A stretch of 48,893 nt of DNA from Actinomycetota bacterium (GTDB lineage: Bacteria > Actinomycetota > CADDZG01 > JAHWKV01), in contig DASTUJ010000107.1 of the NCBI GenBank assembly GCA_035759705.1, forward strand, positions 1 through 48,893, given 5' to 3'. The stretch's first letter is position 1; each line of letters begins with the position of its first letter. The position numbers and the translations under genes are program-made. The notes under the pieces were generated by a model that saw only the letters and a program-made list of their open reading frames with translations, was not told the origin of the DNA and ran no database searches. This document shows positions 1-8,905 of the stretch, piece after piece.

Positions 1-972
1 ATCCTCGAACGCGACATCGCGGCCCTGCTCGCCGTGCTTGAGCAGCGCGCCGTCGAGTTCAAGGACACCCTCTGCATGGGCCGGACGCACGGCGTCCACG
101 CCGAGCCGACCACCTTTGGCCTCAAGGTCGCCGGTTGGGCCTTCGAACTGGACCGGGGCCGGGATCGCCTCCGGCGGGCCCGCAAAGCGGTTTCAGCCGG
201 AAAGTTGTCCGGCGTCGTCGGCACCTTCGCCGGCGGGGACCCGGACATCGAGGTCTACGTCTGCGAGAAGCTCGGTCTCGACCGGGACCCGGGCTCGACG
301 CAGGTGGTCTCCCGGGACCGCCACGCCGAGTTCACCGCCGCGATGTCGATCCTGGCCGGGACGCTCGACCGGATCGCCACCGAGATGCGCCACCTCGCCC
401 GCACCGAGGTCGCCGAGGTCCAGGAGCCGTTCGTCACCGGGGAGCAGAAAGGGTCATCGGCCATGCCTCACAAGCGCAACCCGTGGCGCTTCGAGCGGAT
501 GAGCGGCATGGCCCGCATCGTCCGGGCGGCTCTCACGCCGGCCATCGAGAACCAGGCCCTGTGGCACGAGCGGGACATCTCCCACTCCTCGGTCGAGCGC
601 GTGATGCTGCCCGACGCCTGCCTGGCGCTGGACTTCATGCTCAACGAGGCCACGGTGCTGCTGGACAAGATGAGCGTCGACACCGAGAAGATGCTGGAGA
701 ACATGGACATCTCCTACGGGCTGATGTTCTCGCAGAACGTGCTGCTGAAGTTGATCGACAAAGGTTTGCAGCGGGACGAGGCCTACCGGGTGGTCCAGAA
801 GGCTGCCGGGACCGCCTGGGAGACCCGCTCCCACCTGCGCAGCGTGCTCAGCCACACGCCGGAGGTTACATCTGCGTTCCGGGCCACCGAACTGGACGAC
901 TTGTTCGACGAAGCGCGGTATCTTGAGCACGTGGACCACGTGATCAAGCGGCTCGACGAGATCGAGTCATGA
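1..972 (+). CDS. purB: adenylosuccinate lyase, 5' end missing
   Basis: Cytosolic enzyme that splits SAICAR to AICAR and adenylosuccinate to AMP, releasing fumarate both times. The reading frame is already open at base 1, so the N-terminus lies outside the window. Visible family motifs are the substrate-binding CMGRTHGVHAEPTTFG near the start and the mobile signature loop GSSAMPHKRNP, which carries the catalytic serine. About 323 codons remain, which suggests that roughly the first 100-150 residues are missing. The stop TGA overlaps the purC start as ATGA, so the two are translationally coupled in a purine operon. The identification is firm. Confidence 0.96.
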   Translation: MLERDIAALLAVLEQRAVEFKDTLCMGRTHGVHAEPTTFGLKVAGWAFELDRGRDRLRRARKAVSAGKLSGVVGTFAGGDPDIEVYVCEKLGLDRDPGSTQVVSRDRHAEFTAAMSILAGTLDRIATEMRHLARTEVAEVQEPFVTGEQKGSSAMPHKRNPWRFERMSGMARIVRAALTPAIENQALWHERDISHSSVERVMLPDACLALDFMLNEATVLLDKMSVDTEKMLENMDISYGLMFSQNVLLKLIDKGLQRDEAYRVVQKAAGTAWETRSHLRSVLSHTPEVTSAFRATELDDLFDEARYLEHVDHVIKRLDEIES

Positions 973-1883
973 GCCCCACCGCCGCCACCTTCGACCTGCC
1001 CCTCGAGCTGATCGCCACCGGCAAGGTGCGCGACATCTACGCGCTGGACGACGAGCGCCTGCTGTTCGTCACCTCCGACCGCATCTCGGCCTACGACGTG
1101 GTCATGAACGAGCAGATCCCGGACAAGGGCCGGGTACTCACCGGCATGACGAAGTTCTGGCTGGAGCGGGCGGCGGGCGTGCCCAACCACCTGATCTCGA
1201 TGTCGGTATCCGATCTTCCAGACGAAGCGCAACCCTTCGCCGAGGACCTCAACGGCCGGTTCATGATCGTCCGCCGGTTGAACATGATGCCGGTGGAGTT
1301 CGTCGTCCGTGGTTACCTGGTCGGCTCCGGCTGGTCGGAGTACAAGCGCAACGGGACGATCGCCGGCATGCCGCTGCCCGAGGGCCTAAAAGAGGCCGAC
1401 AAGCTGCCCGAGCCCCTATTTACCCCGGCCACCAAAGCCGTCACCGGCCACGACGAGAACATCTCGGAGGACGCCGCCGGCGAGATCCTCGGTGAGGCCC
1501 GCATGGCGGAGGCCCGGGACCTGGCGATCGAGCTCTACAAGTCCGGCGCCGACTACGCCGCGGGGCGGGGGATCATCCTGGCCGACACCAAGTTCGAGTT
1601 CGGCGTGGACCCGGAGGGCAAGGTCGTCCTGGCCGACGAGGTCCTGACCCCCGACTCGTCCCGATTCTGGCCCGCCGAGGAGTGGAAGCCCGGCACCAAC
1701 CCGCCTTCGTTCGACAAGCAGTACCTCCGGGACTGGCTGAGCGGGCTCGACTGGAACAAGGAGCCTCCGCCCCCGGCGCTGCCTGCCGACGTGGTCAGCG
1801 GCACCCGCAGCCGCTACCTGGAGGCGTACGAGAAGATCACCGGCCAATCCTTCGACGACTACCTGAAGGAGGTCGGCTCGTGA
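969..1883 (+). CDS. purC: phosphoribosylaminoimidazole-succinocarboxamide synthase (SAICAR synthase)
   Basis: ATP-dependent ligation of aspartate to CAIR, step 8 of de novo purine synthesis. The 304 residues match the longer SAICAR synthase form. Family motifs include GKVRDIY at the N-terminus (nucleotide-binding strand region), VTSDRISAYDVV, and ILADTKFEFG with LADEVLTPDSSRFW near the C-terminus. The ATG start overlaps the purB stop by 4 nt, and its own TGA overlaps the GTG of purS by 4 nt. Its place between purB and purS is normal for Actinobacteria and related phyla. Confidence 0.97.
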   Translation: MSPTAATFDLPLELIATGKVRDIYALDDERLLFVTSDRISAYDVVMNEQIPDKGRVLTGMTKFWLERAAGVPNHLISMSVSDLPDEAQPFAEDLNGRFMIVRRLNMMPVEFVVRGYLVGSGWSEYKRNGTIAGMPLPEGLKEADKLPEPLFTPATKAVTGHDENISEDAAGEILGEARMAEARDLAIELYKSGADYAAGRGIILADTKFEFGVDPEGKVVLADEVLTPDSSRFWPAEEWKPGTNPPSFDKQYLRDWLSGLDWNKEPPPPALPADVVSGTRSRYLEAYEKITGQSFDDYLKEVGS

Positions 1884-2134
1884 GCAAGTTCGCTGCGCAG
1901 ATCAACGTGATGCCCCGGGCCGAGATCTCCGACCCCCAGGGCCAGACGGTGGAGCGGACGCTCCCGTCGATCGGCTTCGAGGGCATCACCGGGGTCCGGG
2001 TCGGCAAGCGGATTACGCTGACCGTCGAAGCGCCGGACGAGGAGTCCGCCCGCACGATCGTCTCCAACGCCTCCGAGAAGATCCTGGCCAACCCGGTGAT
2101 CGAGGACTACGAGCTGGAGCTGACGCCCCTTTGA
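1880..2134 (+). CDS. purS: phosphoribosylformylglycinamidine synthase subunit PurS
   Basis: Small 84-aa subunit that assembles with PurQ and small PurL into FGAM synthase and helps pass ammonia from PurQ to PurL. The sequence shows the typical compact beta-alpha-beta fold pattern: FAAQINVMPRAEISDPQGQT, then a GFEGITGVRVGKRI strand, and a C-terminal NPVIEDYELEL. It starts with GTG, overlapping the purC TGA (GTGA). Its presence means the organism uses the three-subunit FGAM synthase and not the single large PurL of enteric bacteria. Confidence 0.95.
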   Translation: MSKFAAQINVMPRAEISDPQGQTVERTLPSIGFEGITGVRVGKRITLTVEAPDEESARTIVSNASEKILANPVIEDYELELTPL

Positions 2135-2844
2135 TCCCCACCGTCGGGGTGGTGGTGTTCCCCGGGTCCAACTGCGACCGGGACGCCAACTACTCCTTCG
2201 ACTACCTCGGCGCGAAGACCCGGTTCATCTGGCACCTGGAGACCGACCTGGAGGGCATCGACGTCATCGTCCTGCCGGGCGGCTTCGCCTACGGCGACTA
2301 CCTGAGGACCGGGGCGATGGCCGCCTGGTCGCCGGTGATGGCGTCGGTCAAGGAGTTCGCCGCCTCCGGCAAACCGGTGATAGGCATCTGCAACGGCTTC
2401 CAGGTCCTCTGTGAAGCCGGCTTGCTCCCCGGCGCCCTGCGCCGCAACAGCGGCCTCAAGTTCCGCTGCATGCCGGTGCGCATCCGGGTCGAGACACTCG
2501 ACTCCCCGTTCACCTCCGGCGGCATGTGGCCGGGCCAGGTGCTGACGATCCCTATCGCTCACTTCGACGGCAGCTACTACGCCGACGACGAGACCCTGGA
2601 GGAGCTCATTGCGACCCGGCGGATCGCCTTCCGCTACTGCGACGAAGAGGGCGAGCTGACCGACGAAGCCAACCCCAACGGCTCGCGCCTGCACATCGCG
2701 GGGATCCTCAACGAGGAGCGCAACGTGCTCGGCATGATGCCGCACCCGGAGAGGGCGGTCGACCCGGCGGTCGGCGGCACCGACGGCCGGCTGATCCTGG
2801 CCTCGGTCCTTTACGCTCTGCAGCCTGCGGGCGAACCTTCCTAG
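2131..2844 (+). CDS. purQ: FGAM synthase glutaminase subunit PurQ
   Basis: Class I glutamine amidotransferase that supplies ammonia to PurL. The nucleophile cysteine is C87 in GICNGFQVLCEAG, and the partner His/Glu lie in MMPHPERAV near the C-terminus. The N-terminal FPGSNCDRD motif is typical of PurQ. At 237 aa it is the usual length. The start is TTG at 2131, sharing TTGA with the purS stop. No ATG or GTG fits the conserved N-terminus better, so this rare start is well supported by the overlap. The stop TAG overlaps the purL GTG by one base. Confidence 0.96.
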   Translation: MIPTVGVVVFPGSNCDRDANYSFDYLGAKTRFIWHLETDLEGIDVIVLPGGFAYGDYLRTGAMAAWSPVMASVKEFAASGKPVIGICNGFQVLCEAGLLPGALRRNSGLKFRCMPVRIRVETLDSPFTSGGMWPGQVLTIPIAHFDGSYYADDETLEELIATRRIAFRYCDEEGELTDEANPNGSRLHIAGILNEERNVLGMMPHPERAVDPAVGGTDGRLILASVLYALQPAGEPS

Positions 2845-5057
2845 TGGCGCCGGCTACCACGGAGCAGCCCCTCCACCGGTCCCTCGGGCTCACCGACGAC
2901 GAGTACGAGAAGATCCAACAGATCCTCGGCCGGGTCCCCAACCACGCCGAGCTGGCGATGTACTCGGTTATGTGGTCCGAGCACTGCTCCTACAAATCGA
3001 GCCGGGTCCACCTGAAGGACCTCCCCTCCGACGGCCCGCACGTGTTGATCGGCCCGGGCGAGGGCGCCGGGGTCATCGAGGTCGACGGAGTCGCGGTCGC
3101 CATGCGGATCGAGTCCCACAACCACCCCTCGTTCGTCGAGCCGGTCCAGGGGGCCGCCACCGGCATCGGAGGTGTGGTCCGAGACGTGGTCTCCATGGGG
3201 GCCCGCCCGATAGCCCTGCTCGACTCGCTGCGCTTCGGCAACCTCCCGGGCGACACCGGCGCCGACCAAACCGCCGACCGCAACAAGTGGCTTACCGACG
3301 GCGTGGTCCACGGCATCTCCTCCTACGGGAACTGCATCGGCGTGCCGACCATCGGCGGCGAGATCAAGTTCGAGGCCTCCTACTCCGGCAACCCGCTGGT
3401 GAACGTGATGTGCGTCGGGGTGGTGCCGATCGACGGGATCATGCTGGCCCGAGCCCCCGGTCCGGGGAATGCAGTGCTGCTGCTGGGCTCGACCACCGGC
3501 CGGGACGGCATCGGCGGGGTGTCGGTGCTGGCCTCCGCCGCCTTCGACGAGGAGGCCGCCACCAAACGCCCCAGCGTCCAGGTCGGAGACCCGTTCACCG
3601 AGAAGCTTCTTATCGAGGGGTCGCTGTCGCTGATCGAGAAGGGCCTGGTCGTCGGCATCCAGGACCTAGGCGGCGCCGGGTTGTGCTGCGCCACCTCGGA
3701 GTCGGCGGCCAATGCCGGGACCGGGATGACCATCGACCTGGACACGGTCCCCCTCCGGGAGCCCAACATGGAGCCGTTCGAGATCCTGACCTCCGAGTCC
3801 CAGGAGCGGATGCTGGTGATCGTCAAGCCGGAGCTGGTAACCGGCGCCATCGACGAGTGCACCCGCCTGGGCCTAAGGGCCACCCAGATCGGTACCGTCA
3901 CCGATACCGGTCACCTGACCTGCACCCAGAAGGGTGAGGTGGTCGCCGACGTCCCGGCGGCGTCGCTGGGCGACGGTCCCCTCTACCACCGCCCGTTCAC
4001 CGCCCCCACCCAACGGCCGGTCCACCAAGTCGACGCCCCCGGCCCGGACACCAAGCCGGACCAGGCGCTGCTCAAACTCCTCGGCTCGGCCAACATCGCT
4101 TCCAAGCGCTGGGTGTGGGAGCAGTTCGACTACCAGGTGATGCTCAACACGGTCGCCGGGCCGGGCAGCGACGCCGCCATCCTCAGGCTGCCGGGGACGC
4201 AGACCCGCATCGCGGTGACCGTCGACGGCAACGGCCGCTACGGACAGGTCGACCCCCGGGAGGGCGCCCGCCACTCGGTCGCCGAGGCCTACCGCAACCT
4301 GTGCGCGGTGGGCGCCGAGCCGGTCGCAGTCACCAACTGCATGAACTTCGGCAACCCCGAGATCCCCGAGGTGATGTGGCAGTTCGTCGAGGCGGTCCAG
4401 GGCATGGGCGACGCCTGCCGGTCCCTCGAGACGCCGATTACCGGCGGCAACGTCTCCTTCTACAACCAGACCCTCGACGAGGCGATCTACCCGACGCCGA
4501 TGATCGGCATGATCGGGATCATCAAGCCGGGGGTACTCGCCCCGCCGGTGGCGCTGCAGGACGAGGAGGACGCGATCGTCCTGCTCGGCCGGACGAAGGA
4601 CGAGATGGGCGCTAGCGAGTACCAGCGGACGATCCTCGGAACCCTCGAAGGCCCCCTTCCGGACCTCGACCTGAACGCCGAGGCGTCGCTGGGATGGCTG
4701 TTGCGGGAGCTAATCGGACGCAACCTGCTCAAGAGCTCCCACGACTGCTCCGAGGGAGGGGTCGGCGTCGCCCTGGCCGAGATGGTCGCGCAGGGAAAGT
4801 TCGGCGCCGAGATCAAGCCGGAGCCCGGACACGATCTGACCCGCTGGCTGTTTTCCGAGACGACCGCCCGTGCGGTGGTAGCCCTGGCCCCCGGCGACGT
4901 CGCCGAACTGAAGAGCCTGGCGAAAGGGATCGGGTGCCCGGTCTTCGAGCTGGGATTCGTCCGGGGCCGCAAGCTTTCCATCCGGGGGATGGCGGAGATC
5001 AACCTTCGGGACCTGAAAGGCGCCTACGAAAACGGCTTTGCAGGAATGATGGGTTGA
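2844..5057 (+). CDS. purL: FGAM synthase large subunit PurL (small-type)
   Basis: ATP-dependent amidation of FGAR to FGAM, step 4 of purine synthesis. With 737 aa it is the short PurL that needs PurS and PurQ. Motifs: MWSEHCSYKSSR near the N-terminus, ESHNHPSFVEPVQGAATGIGG (substrate and Mg-ATP binding), and the second-half repeat with FGNPEIPEVMWQF and SHDCSEGGVGVALAEM. The open frame runs upstream into purQ, but conserved sequence begins just after GTG 2844, which overlaps the purQ TAG by 1 nt. It is the last gene of the first purine block. Confidence 0.96.
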   Translation: MAPATTEQPLHRSLGLTDDEYEKIQQILGRVPNHAELAMYSVMWSEHCSYKSSRVHLKDLPSDGPHVLIGPGEGAGVIEVDGVAVAMRIESHNHPSFVEPVQGAATGIGGVVRDVVSMGARPIALLDSLRFGNLPGDTGADQTADRNKWLTDGVVHGISSYGNCIGVPTIGGEIKFEASYSGNPLVNVMCVGVVPIDGIMLARAPGPGNAVLLLGSTTGRDGIGGVSVLASAAFDEEAATKRPSVQVGDPFTEKLLIEGSLSLIEKGLVVGIQDLGGAGLCCATSESAANAGTGMTIDLDTVPLREPNMEPFEILTSESQERMLVIVKPELVTGAIDECTRLGLRATQIGTVTDTGHLTCTQKGEVVADVPAASLGDGPLYHRPFTAPTQRPVHQVDAPGPDTKPDQALLKLLGSANIASKRWVWEQFDYQVMLNTVAGPGSDAAILRLPGTQTRIAVTVDGNGRYGQVDPREGARHSVAEAYRNLCAVGAEPVAVTNCMNFGNPEIPEVMWQFVEAVQGMGDACRSLETPITGGNVSFYNQTLDEAIYPTPMIGMIGIIKPGVLAPPVALQDEEDAIVLLGRTKDEMGASEYQRTILGTLEGPLPDLDLNAEASLGWLLRELIGRNLLKSSHDCSEGGVGVALAEMVAQGKFGAEIKPEPGHDLTRWLFSETTARAVVALAPGDVAELKSLAKGIGCPVFELGFVRGRKLSIRGMAEINLRDLKGAYENGFAGMMG

Positions 5058-5082
5058 CTTTCGGGGAATAGTCCTTTAAAGA
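5054..5082 (+). promoter_or_regulatory. possible promoter downstream of purL
   Basis: TTGACT (5054-5059) overlaps the purL stop. About 17 nt later there is an AT-rich TAAAGA stretch (5077-5082). A short inverted repeat GTACCG/CGGTAC (5093-5098 and 5107-5112, 8-nt loop) follows and could be an operator or weak hairpin. The -10 match is poor, so this is only a suggestion. Confidence 0.25.
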
Positions 5083-5132
5083 TCGCCGTTTTGTACCGAT
5101 AGCAAACGGTACACAAGCAAGGCGGAGGGACT

Positions 5133-5276
5133 ATGAAGAACACCGGCAAGAAACTGACCCTGGCACTCTCGGGCGTTTCCAAGTCTTCTTTTCCCCGCCG
5201 GCTCCGCGGTGAACTTCAGCTACAGGACCGCATGGGCAACGTCCTCCTTCGTACGAGCGTTCGCGGCAGCCGCTAG
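5133..5276 (+). pseudogene. 47-codon ORF, probable frameshifted remnant of a small secreted protein
   Basis: ATG with a good Shine-Dalgarno (GGAGG, 4 nt upstream) opens a 47-codon frame that begins like a signal peptide, MKNTGKKLTLALSGVS. It then turns into Arg/Ser-rich sequence unlike an exported protein. Switching frame just after GVS gives a hydrophobic core and an AGSA-type cleavage region (SLLFPAGSAVNFSYRTAW) and stays open to about 5306. That suggests an indel inside a former signal-peptide gene. The rest of the 317-base interval between purL and the next gene shows only the possible promoter and small inverted repeat described above. It could also be a real tiny protein. Confidence 0.3.
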
Positions 5277-5374
5277 CACCACCTCCCGCCGGCAATCTCA
5301 CGGTTAACAATCCTCTGAATCAGGTACCTTGCTTTCGTTGCGCGTCCGGGCGCAGCTAGGAGCGAAGGAGAACC

Positions 5375-5863
5375 GTGGCTACGAAGAACGTCGAGGAGAA
5401 GAAGGCCGACCGTGAGGACCCGGGCGAGAAGCTCGACCGGGAACTCGCCGAGTTGCACCAGGAGTTGCGAGTGACCCTTCCCGGGGTCGAGGTCCTGTTC
5501 GGTTTCCAGCTTGGGCTGCCGTTCACCCAGCGGTTCAACAGCATCACCGCCTTTCAGGAAGTGGTCTATCTGGGATCCTTCCTGGCAACGGCCGTGGTGA
5601 GCTGCCTTCTCATCGCCCCGGTTGCCTTCCACCGCCTGCGCTGGCGGCAGTACGACAAGGAGAAGCTCCTGCGGCTGGGCAACCGGATGCTTGTGACCGG
5701 TCTGGCTTTTCTGGCCGCGTCGCTCGCCGGCATGGTCTTCGTGGTGACCGACATGATCCTCGGCCGCAGCTTCTCGGCCGTCATGGCCGGGGTTCTCCTC
5801 TTGCTGTTCGCCTGGTTGTGGTTTGCCCTGCCGCTCAGCCGCAGGTTGCAGGAGGACGACTGA
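5375..5863 (+). CDS. DUF6328 family four-helix membrane protein
   Basis: 162-aa integral membrane protein of the actinobacterial DUF6328 type; its function is unknown. A charged cytoplasmic N-terminus (about residues 1-30) leads into the conserved LPGVEVLFGFQLGLPF motif, followed by hydrophobic segments around residues 65-85, 105-125 and 130-152. The GTG start is chosen because AAGGAG sits 4 nt upstream at 5365-5370 and homologues begin near here. It lies between the two purine gene blocks but has its own ribosome binding site and no visible link to purine synthesis. The family name is from memory of the sequence pattern. Confidence 0.8.
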   Translation: MATKNVEEKKADREDPGEKLDRELAELHQELRVTLPGVEVLFGFQLGLPFTQRFNSITAFQEVVYLGSFLATAVVSCLLIAPVAFHRLRWRQYDKEKLLRLGNRMLVTGLAFLAASLAGMVFVVTDMILGRSFSAVMAGVLLLLFAWLWFALPLSRRLQEDD

Positions 5864-5938
5864 TCTGCCACTCAGGGTGTTGGCTGTTACTCTCTAAGTA
5901 GGCCATTTTCATCGAGCGGGCCGGGTAGGAGACGGTTT

Positions 5939-7366
5939 TTGTTGCACCAACCACTCTCCTTCAGGAGGGCTTTCGCCTCTCTTCTGATGCTCGCCGCCAT
6001 TTTTACGACGGTGGTCACCTTCGCACCGCCGTCAGCCGCTGCAACCGGGTTCTCGGTCAGCCCCGACTTTCCTACTGCTGTGACTCCCGGCCAGACCAAC
6101 GTCCCGGCCTCGGTGTTGCTGGTCAACAACTCGAACCTCATCGAAGCGATCGGGGAGGTCCAGGTGACCTCCCTTCGCATGGTGCCTTCCTGCTCGAACC
6201 CGGCCGACACGGGGTGCGACGACCCGGGATCGGTAGCCGACCCGGGCGCCTTCGTAGTCAGTCCCACCGGAACCGGGCGAGCCGGCACCGGCTGCGCCAA
6301 CCAGTCGTTCGACATCACCACGACCTCACCCGCCACCGGCGAGGTGAGGTTCGCACCCATCAACCAGGGCCTTTTCCTGCTCCAGCAGCCTCTGTTGTCG
6401 AACGAACAGCACCGCTGCGTCATCGACTTCACCTTCAGCGTGAACCGGGTCCCCAACCACGATGCCAACGCGGTCGCTCTCGGAGTCCAGACCTCCCAGG
6501 TGGCGCGGGTTGAGGGGGCCCACTGGCTGCTCGGCTCGCCGGGCGCGGCCGCGGGCACGGACGTCACAACCGTTACGCCCCCGCCCCGGTCGGACTCGGC
6601 CCTTGCCGATTTCAACGGGAATGGGAGCACCGACGTCGGGGTGTGGCGTCCATCCTCGAGCCAGTGGTTCATCAAGGACCAGTTTGTGCGGAGTTGGGGG
6701 TGGACCGGCAACATCCCGGTTGCGGGCGACTACGACGGCAACGGCACCAGCGATGTCGCGGTGTTCCGTCCCCCGAGCGGCCAGTGGTTCGTCGCAGACC
6801 AGAGCACGACCTTCTGGGGCCTGCCCGGTGACGTCCCGGTGCCCGCCGACCACGACGGAAACGGCTCGACCGACATCGCCGTGTGGAGGCCCTCCTCCGG
6901 GCAGTGGCACATCCCAGGGCAGCCGGCCGTCAGCTATGGCCTCTCCGGCGACATCCCGCTCCCCGCGGACTACGACGGCAACGGCACCGCCGACCTGGCG
7001 GTCTGGCGCCCTTCCAGCGGCCAGTGGTTCGTCCGCAACCAGCTGACCCAGAGCTGGGGCCTCTCCGGCGACATCCCGGTTCCTGCCGACTACGACGGCA
7101 ACGGCACGGCGGACCTGACGGTTTGGAGGCCGTCGAACGGCGCGTGGTACACGTTCAACGGGCCGATAGTGAGCTGGGGCCTGCCGGGCGACGTCCCGGT
7201 TCCCGGGGACTACGACGGGAACGGCACCATGGACCGGGCCGTCTACCGCAACGGCCAGTGGTATTTCCACGTCAATTCGACGACCCTCAGCTACGGCTTG
7301 AGCGGCGACGCCCCCACGCCGCTTCCCCCCGCCCTCTATATGCGCCTGGTCGGCCAGGGAGGTTGA
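5939..7366 (+). CDS. secreted FG-GAP/VCBS-type repeat protein
   Basis: 475-aa exported protein. An N-terminal signal peptide (hydrophobic LLMLAAIFTTVVTFA, likely cleavage after about residue 34) is followed by an unrecognised beta-rich domain (about 40-200) with several cysteines. Six tandem units of about 40 residues then run from about residue 223 to the end. Each unit carries the calcium-binding-like DYDGNGT(A/S)D loop and a W-x-PSSGQW motif, so the C-terminal half is probably a beta-propeller of FG-GAP style. The start is TTG 5939 (TTG 5942 is also possible), with GTAGGAGA upstream. It is probably a cell-surface or secreted binding protein; its ligand is unknown. It lies alone between DUF6328 and purF. 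Confidence 0.8.
   Translation: MLHQPLSFRRAFASLLMLAAIFTTVVTFAPPSAAATGFSVSPDFPTAVTPGQTNVPASVLLVNNSNLIEAIGEVQVTSLRMVPSCSNPADTGCDDPGSVADPGAFVVSPTGTGRAGTGCANQSFDITTTSPATGEVRFAPINQGLFLLQQPLLSNEQHRCVIDFTFSVNRVPNHDANAVALGVQTSQVARVEGAHWLLGSPGAAAGTDVTTVTPPPRSDSALADFNGNGSTDVGVWRPSSSQWFIKDQFVRSWGWTGNIPVAGDYDGNGTSDVAVFRPPSGQWFVADQSTTFWGLPGDVPVPADHDGNGSTDIAVWRPSSGQWHIPGQPAVSYGLSGDIPLPADYDGNGTADLAVWRPSSGQWFVRNQLTQSWGLSGDIPVPADYDGNGTADLTVWRPSNGAWYTFNGPIVSWGLPGDVPVPGDYDGNGTMDRAVYRNGQWYFHVNSTTLSYGLSGDAPTPLPPALYMRLVGQGG
6607..7326 (+). repeat. six tandem ~120-bp coding repeats
   Basis: The Asp-rich loop codons recur at about 6607, 6730, 6850, 6970, 7090 and 7210, a period of 120 nt (123 for the first). Units 4 and 5 are very similar at the DNA level. 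They code for the propeller blades of the FG-GAP protein. Confidence 0.8.
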
Positions 7367-7391
7367 CGTCCCCCGGGGTCTCGTCTAGACG
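7363..7391 (+). promoter_or_regulatory. possible purF promoter
   Basis: TTGACG (7363-7368), a 17-nt spacer, and TAGACG (7386-7391) within the palindrome CGTCTAGACG (7382-7391). The first hexamer is a good -35; the -10 is weak. It lies about 90 nt before purF in the only intergenic space available. Confidence 0.3.
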
Positions 7392-7477
7392 CACATTTCT
7401 CTGCAATCGACCCGGCCGTACGGCTAGATCAGGCACTGTGTTTCCCGTTCCGGTTAAGGTGGAAGCAAGGAGATGCG

Positions 7478-8905
7478 ATGACTTCGGGCGACGATAAACC
7501 TCAAGAGGCGTGCGGAGTCGTAGGTATCTACGCTCCGGGGCAGGAGGTTGCCAAACTTACCTACAACGCCCTTCTCGCCCTCCAGCACCGCGGCCAGGAG
7601 TCGGCCGGCATCACCGTCGTCGACAACGGACTGATGACCACCTTCAAGGAGATGGGCCTCGTCGCCCAGGTCTTCAACGAGAACGTGCTCAACTCGCTGA
7701 CCGGCGACATCGCCATCGGCCACGTCCGCTACTCCACGACGGGCTCCAGCACCTGGGAGAACGCCCAGCCCATCTACCGTCACTACGGCAAGCTCGGCGC
7801 CGCCCTCGGGCACAACGGCAACCTGGTCAACACCATGCAGCTTGCCGCCGACCTGGCCGGTGACGACGAACGCCAGCGTGGGGTGTCCAACGACTCGGAC
7901 GTGATTGCCGAGATGATCGTCACCTGCGGCAAACCCACAGTCGAGGAGGGCATCCTCGACACACTCCCCAAGCTCCAGGGAGCGTTCAGCCTGGTGGTCC
8001 TGGACGACCACACCGTCTTCGGTGCCCGTGACCCTCACGGCCTTCGCCCGCTGGTGCTCGGCGCCCTGGGCGCGACAGGCTACGCCCTGGCCTCCGAGAC
8101 CTGCGCCCTAGACACCATCGGCGCCACCTTCATCCGGGAGGTTGAGCCGGGGGAGATGGTGGTCATCGACGACACCGGCGTCCGCAGCCACCGCTACGCC
8201 GAAGCCACTCCGTCGCTCTGCGTATTCGAGTACGTCTACTTCGCCCGCCCGGACTCGATCCTCTACGGCAAGAGCGTCCAGAAGGCCCGCTACCAGATGG
8301 GCATGAAGCTGGCCGAGGAGAGCCCGGCCGACGCCGACATCGTCATCCCGGTCCCCGACTCCGGCCGGGGGGCGGCAGCCGGCTACTCGCAGACCTCCAA
8401 GCTCCCCTACGTCGACGGCTTCGTGAAGAACTCCTACGTCGGCCGCACGTTCATCCAGCCCTCCCAGGCGATCCGGCAGCGGGGCATCGGCAACAAGCTG
8501 AACCCCATTGCCCACCTGATCGAGGGCAAACGCCTGGTGGTCGTCGACGACTCGATCGTCCGGGGCAACACCACCCGGCAGATCGTCCGCCTGCTCCGCC
8601 ACGCCGGGGCGAAGGAGGTCCACATGAGGATCTCGTCGCCGCCCATCAAGTGGCCCTGCTTCTACGGCATCGACACCGCGAACCGGGACGAGCTAATCGG
8701 CGGCCACAAGAGCGTCGACGAGATCTGCGCCCACATCGAGGCCGACTCGCTGGCCTACCTCTCCGAGGAGGGGATGATCGAGGCCACCGAGACCGCGGCC
8801 GACAAACTCTGCACCGCATGTTTCTCCTCGAACTACCCGATCCCGGTGCCGGTCGAGGTCAAGCTGACCAAGAAGATGCTTGAAGTTGAGGGTGCCCCGC
8901 AATGA
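7478..8905 (+). CDS. purF: amidophosphoribosyltransferase
   Basis: First committed step of purine synthesis: PRPP plus glutamine gives phosphoribosylamine. 475 aa. The Ntn glutaminase nucleophile is C12 in EACGVVGIY after an 11-residue propeptide, which points to the Bacillus/actinobacterial type that is self-processed. Further features are LQHRGQESAGI, the PRPP-binding loop VVVDDSIVRGNTT, and C-terminal cysteines (PPIKWPCFYG, CTACFSSNYP) that fit an Fe-S cluster. The ATG at 7478 has AAGGAG at 7467-7472. ATG 7473 is out of frame. The purM frame opens inside its 3' end. Confidence 0.96.
   Translation: MTSGDDKPQEACGVVGIYAPGQEVAKLTYNALLALQHRGQESAGITVVDNGLMTTFKEMGLVAQVFNENVLNSLTGDIAIGHVRYSTTGSSTWENAQPIYRHYGKLGAALGHNGNLVNTMQLAADLAGDDERQRGVSNDSDVIAEMIVTCGKPTVEEGILDTLPKLQGAFSLVVLDDHTVFGARDPHGLRPLVLGALGATGYALASETCALDTIGATFIREVEPGEMVVIDDTGVRSHRYAEATPSLCVFEYVYFARPDSILYGKSVQKARYQMGMKLAEESPADADIVIPVPDSGRGAAAGYSQTSKLPYVDGFVKNSYVGRTFIQPSQAIRQRGIGNKLNPIAHLIEGKRLVVVDDSIVRGNTTRQIVRLLRHAGAKEVHMRISSPPIKWPCFYGIDTANRDELIGGHKSVDEICAHIEADSLAYLSEEGMIEATETAADKLCTACFSSNYPIPVPVEVKLTKKMLEVEGAPQ

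Noticed and set aside
6607-7326. Non-coding tandem repeat
   Set aside because: The 120-bp period is in frame and codes for repeated FG-GAP blades.
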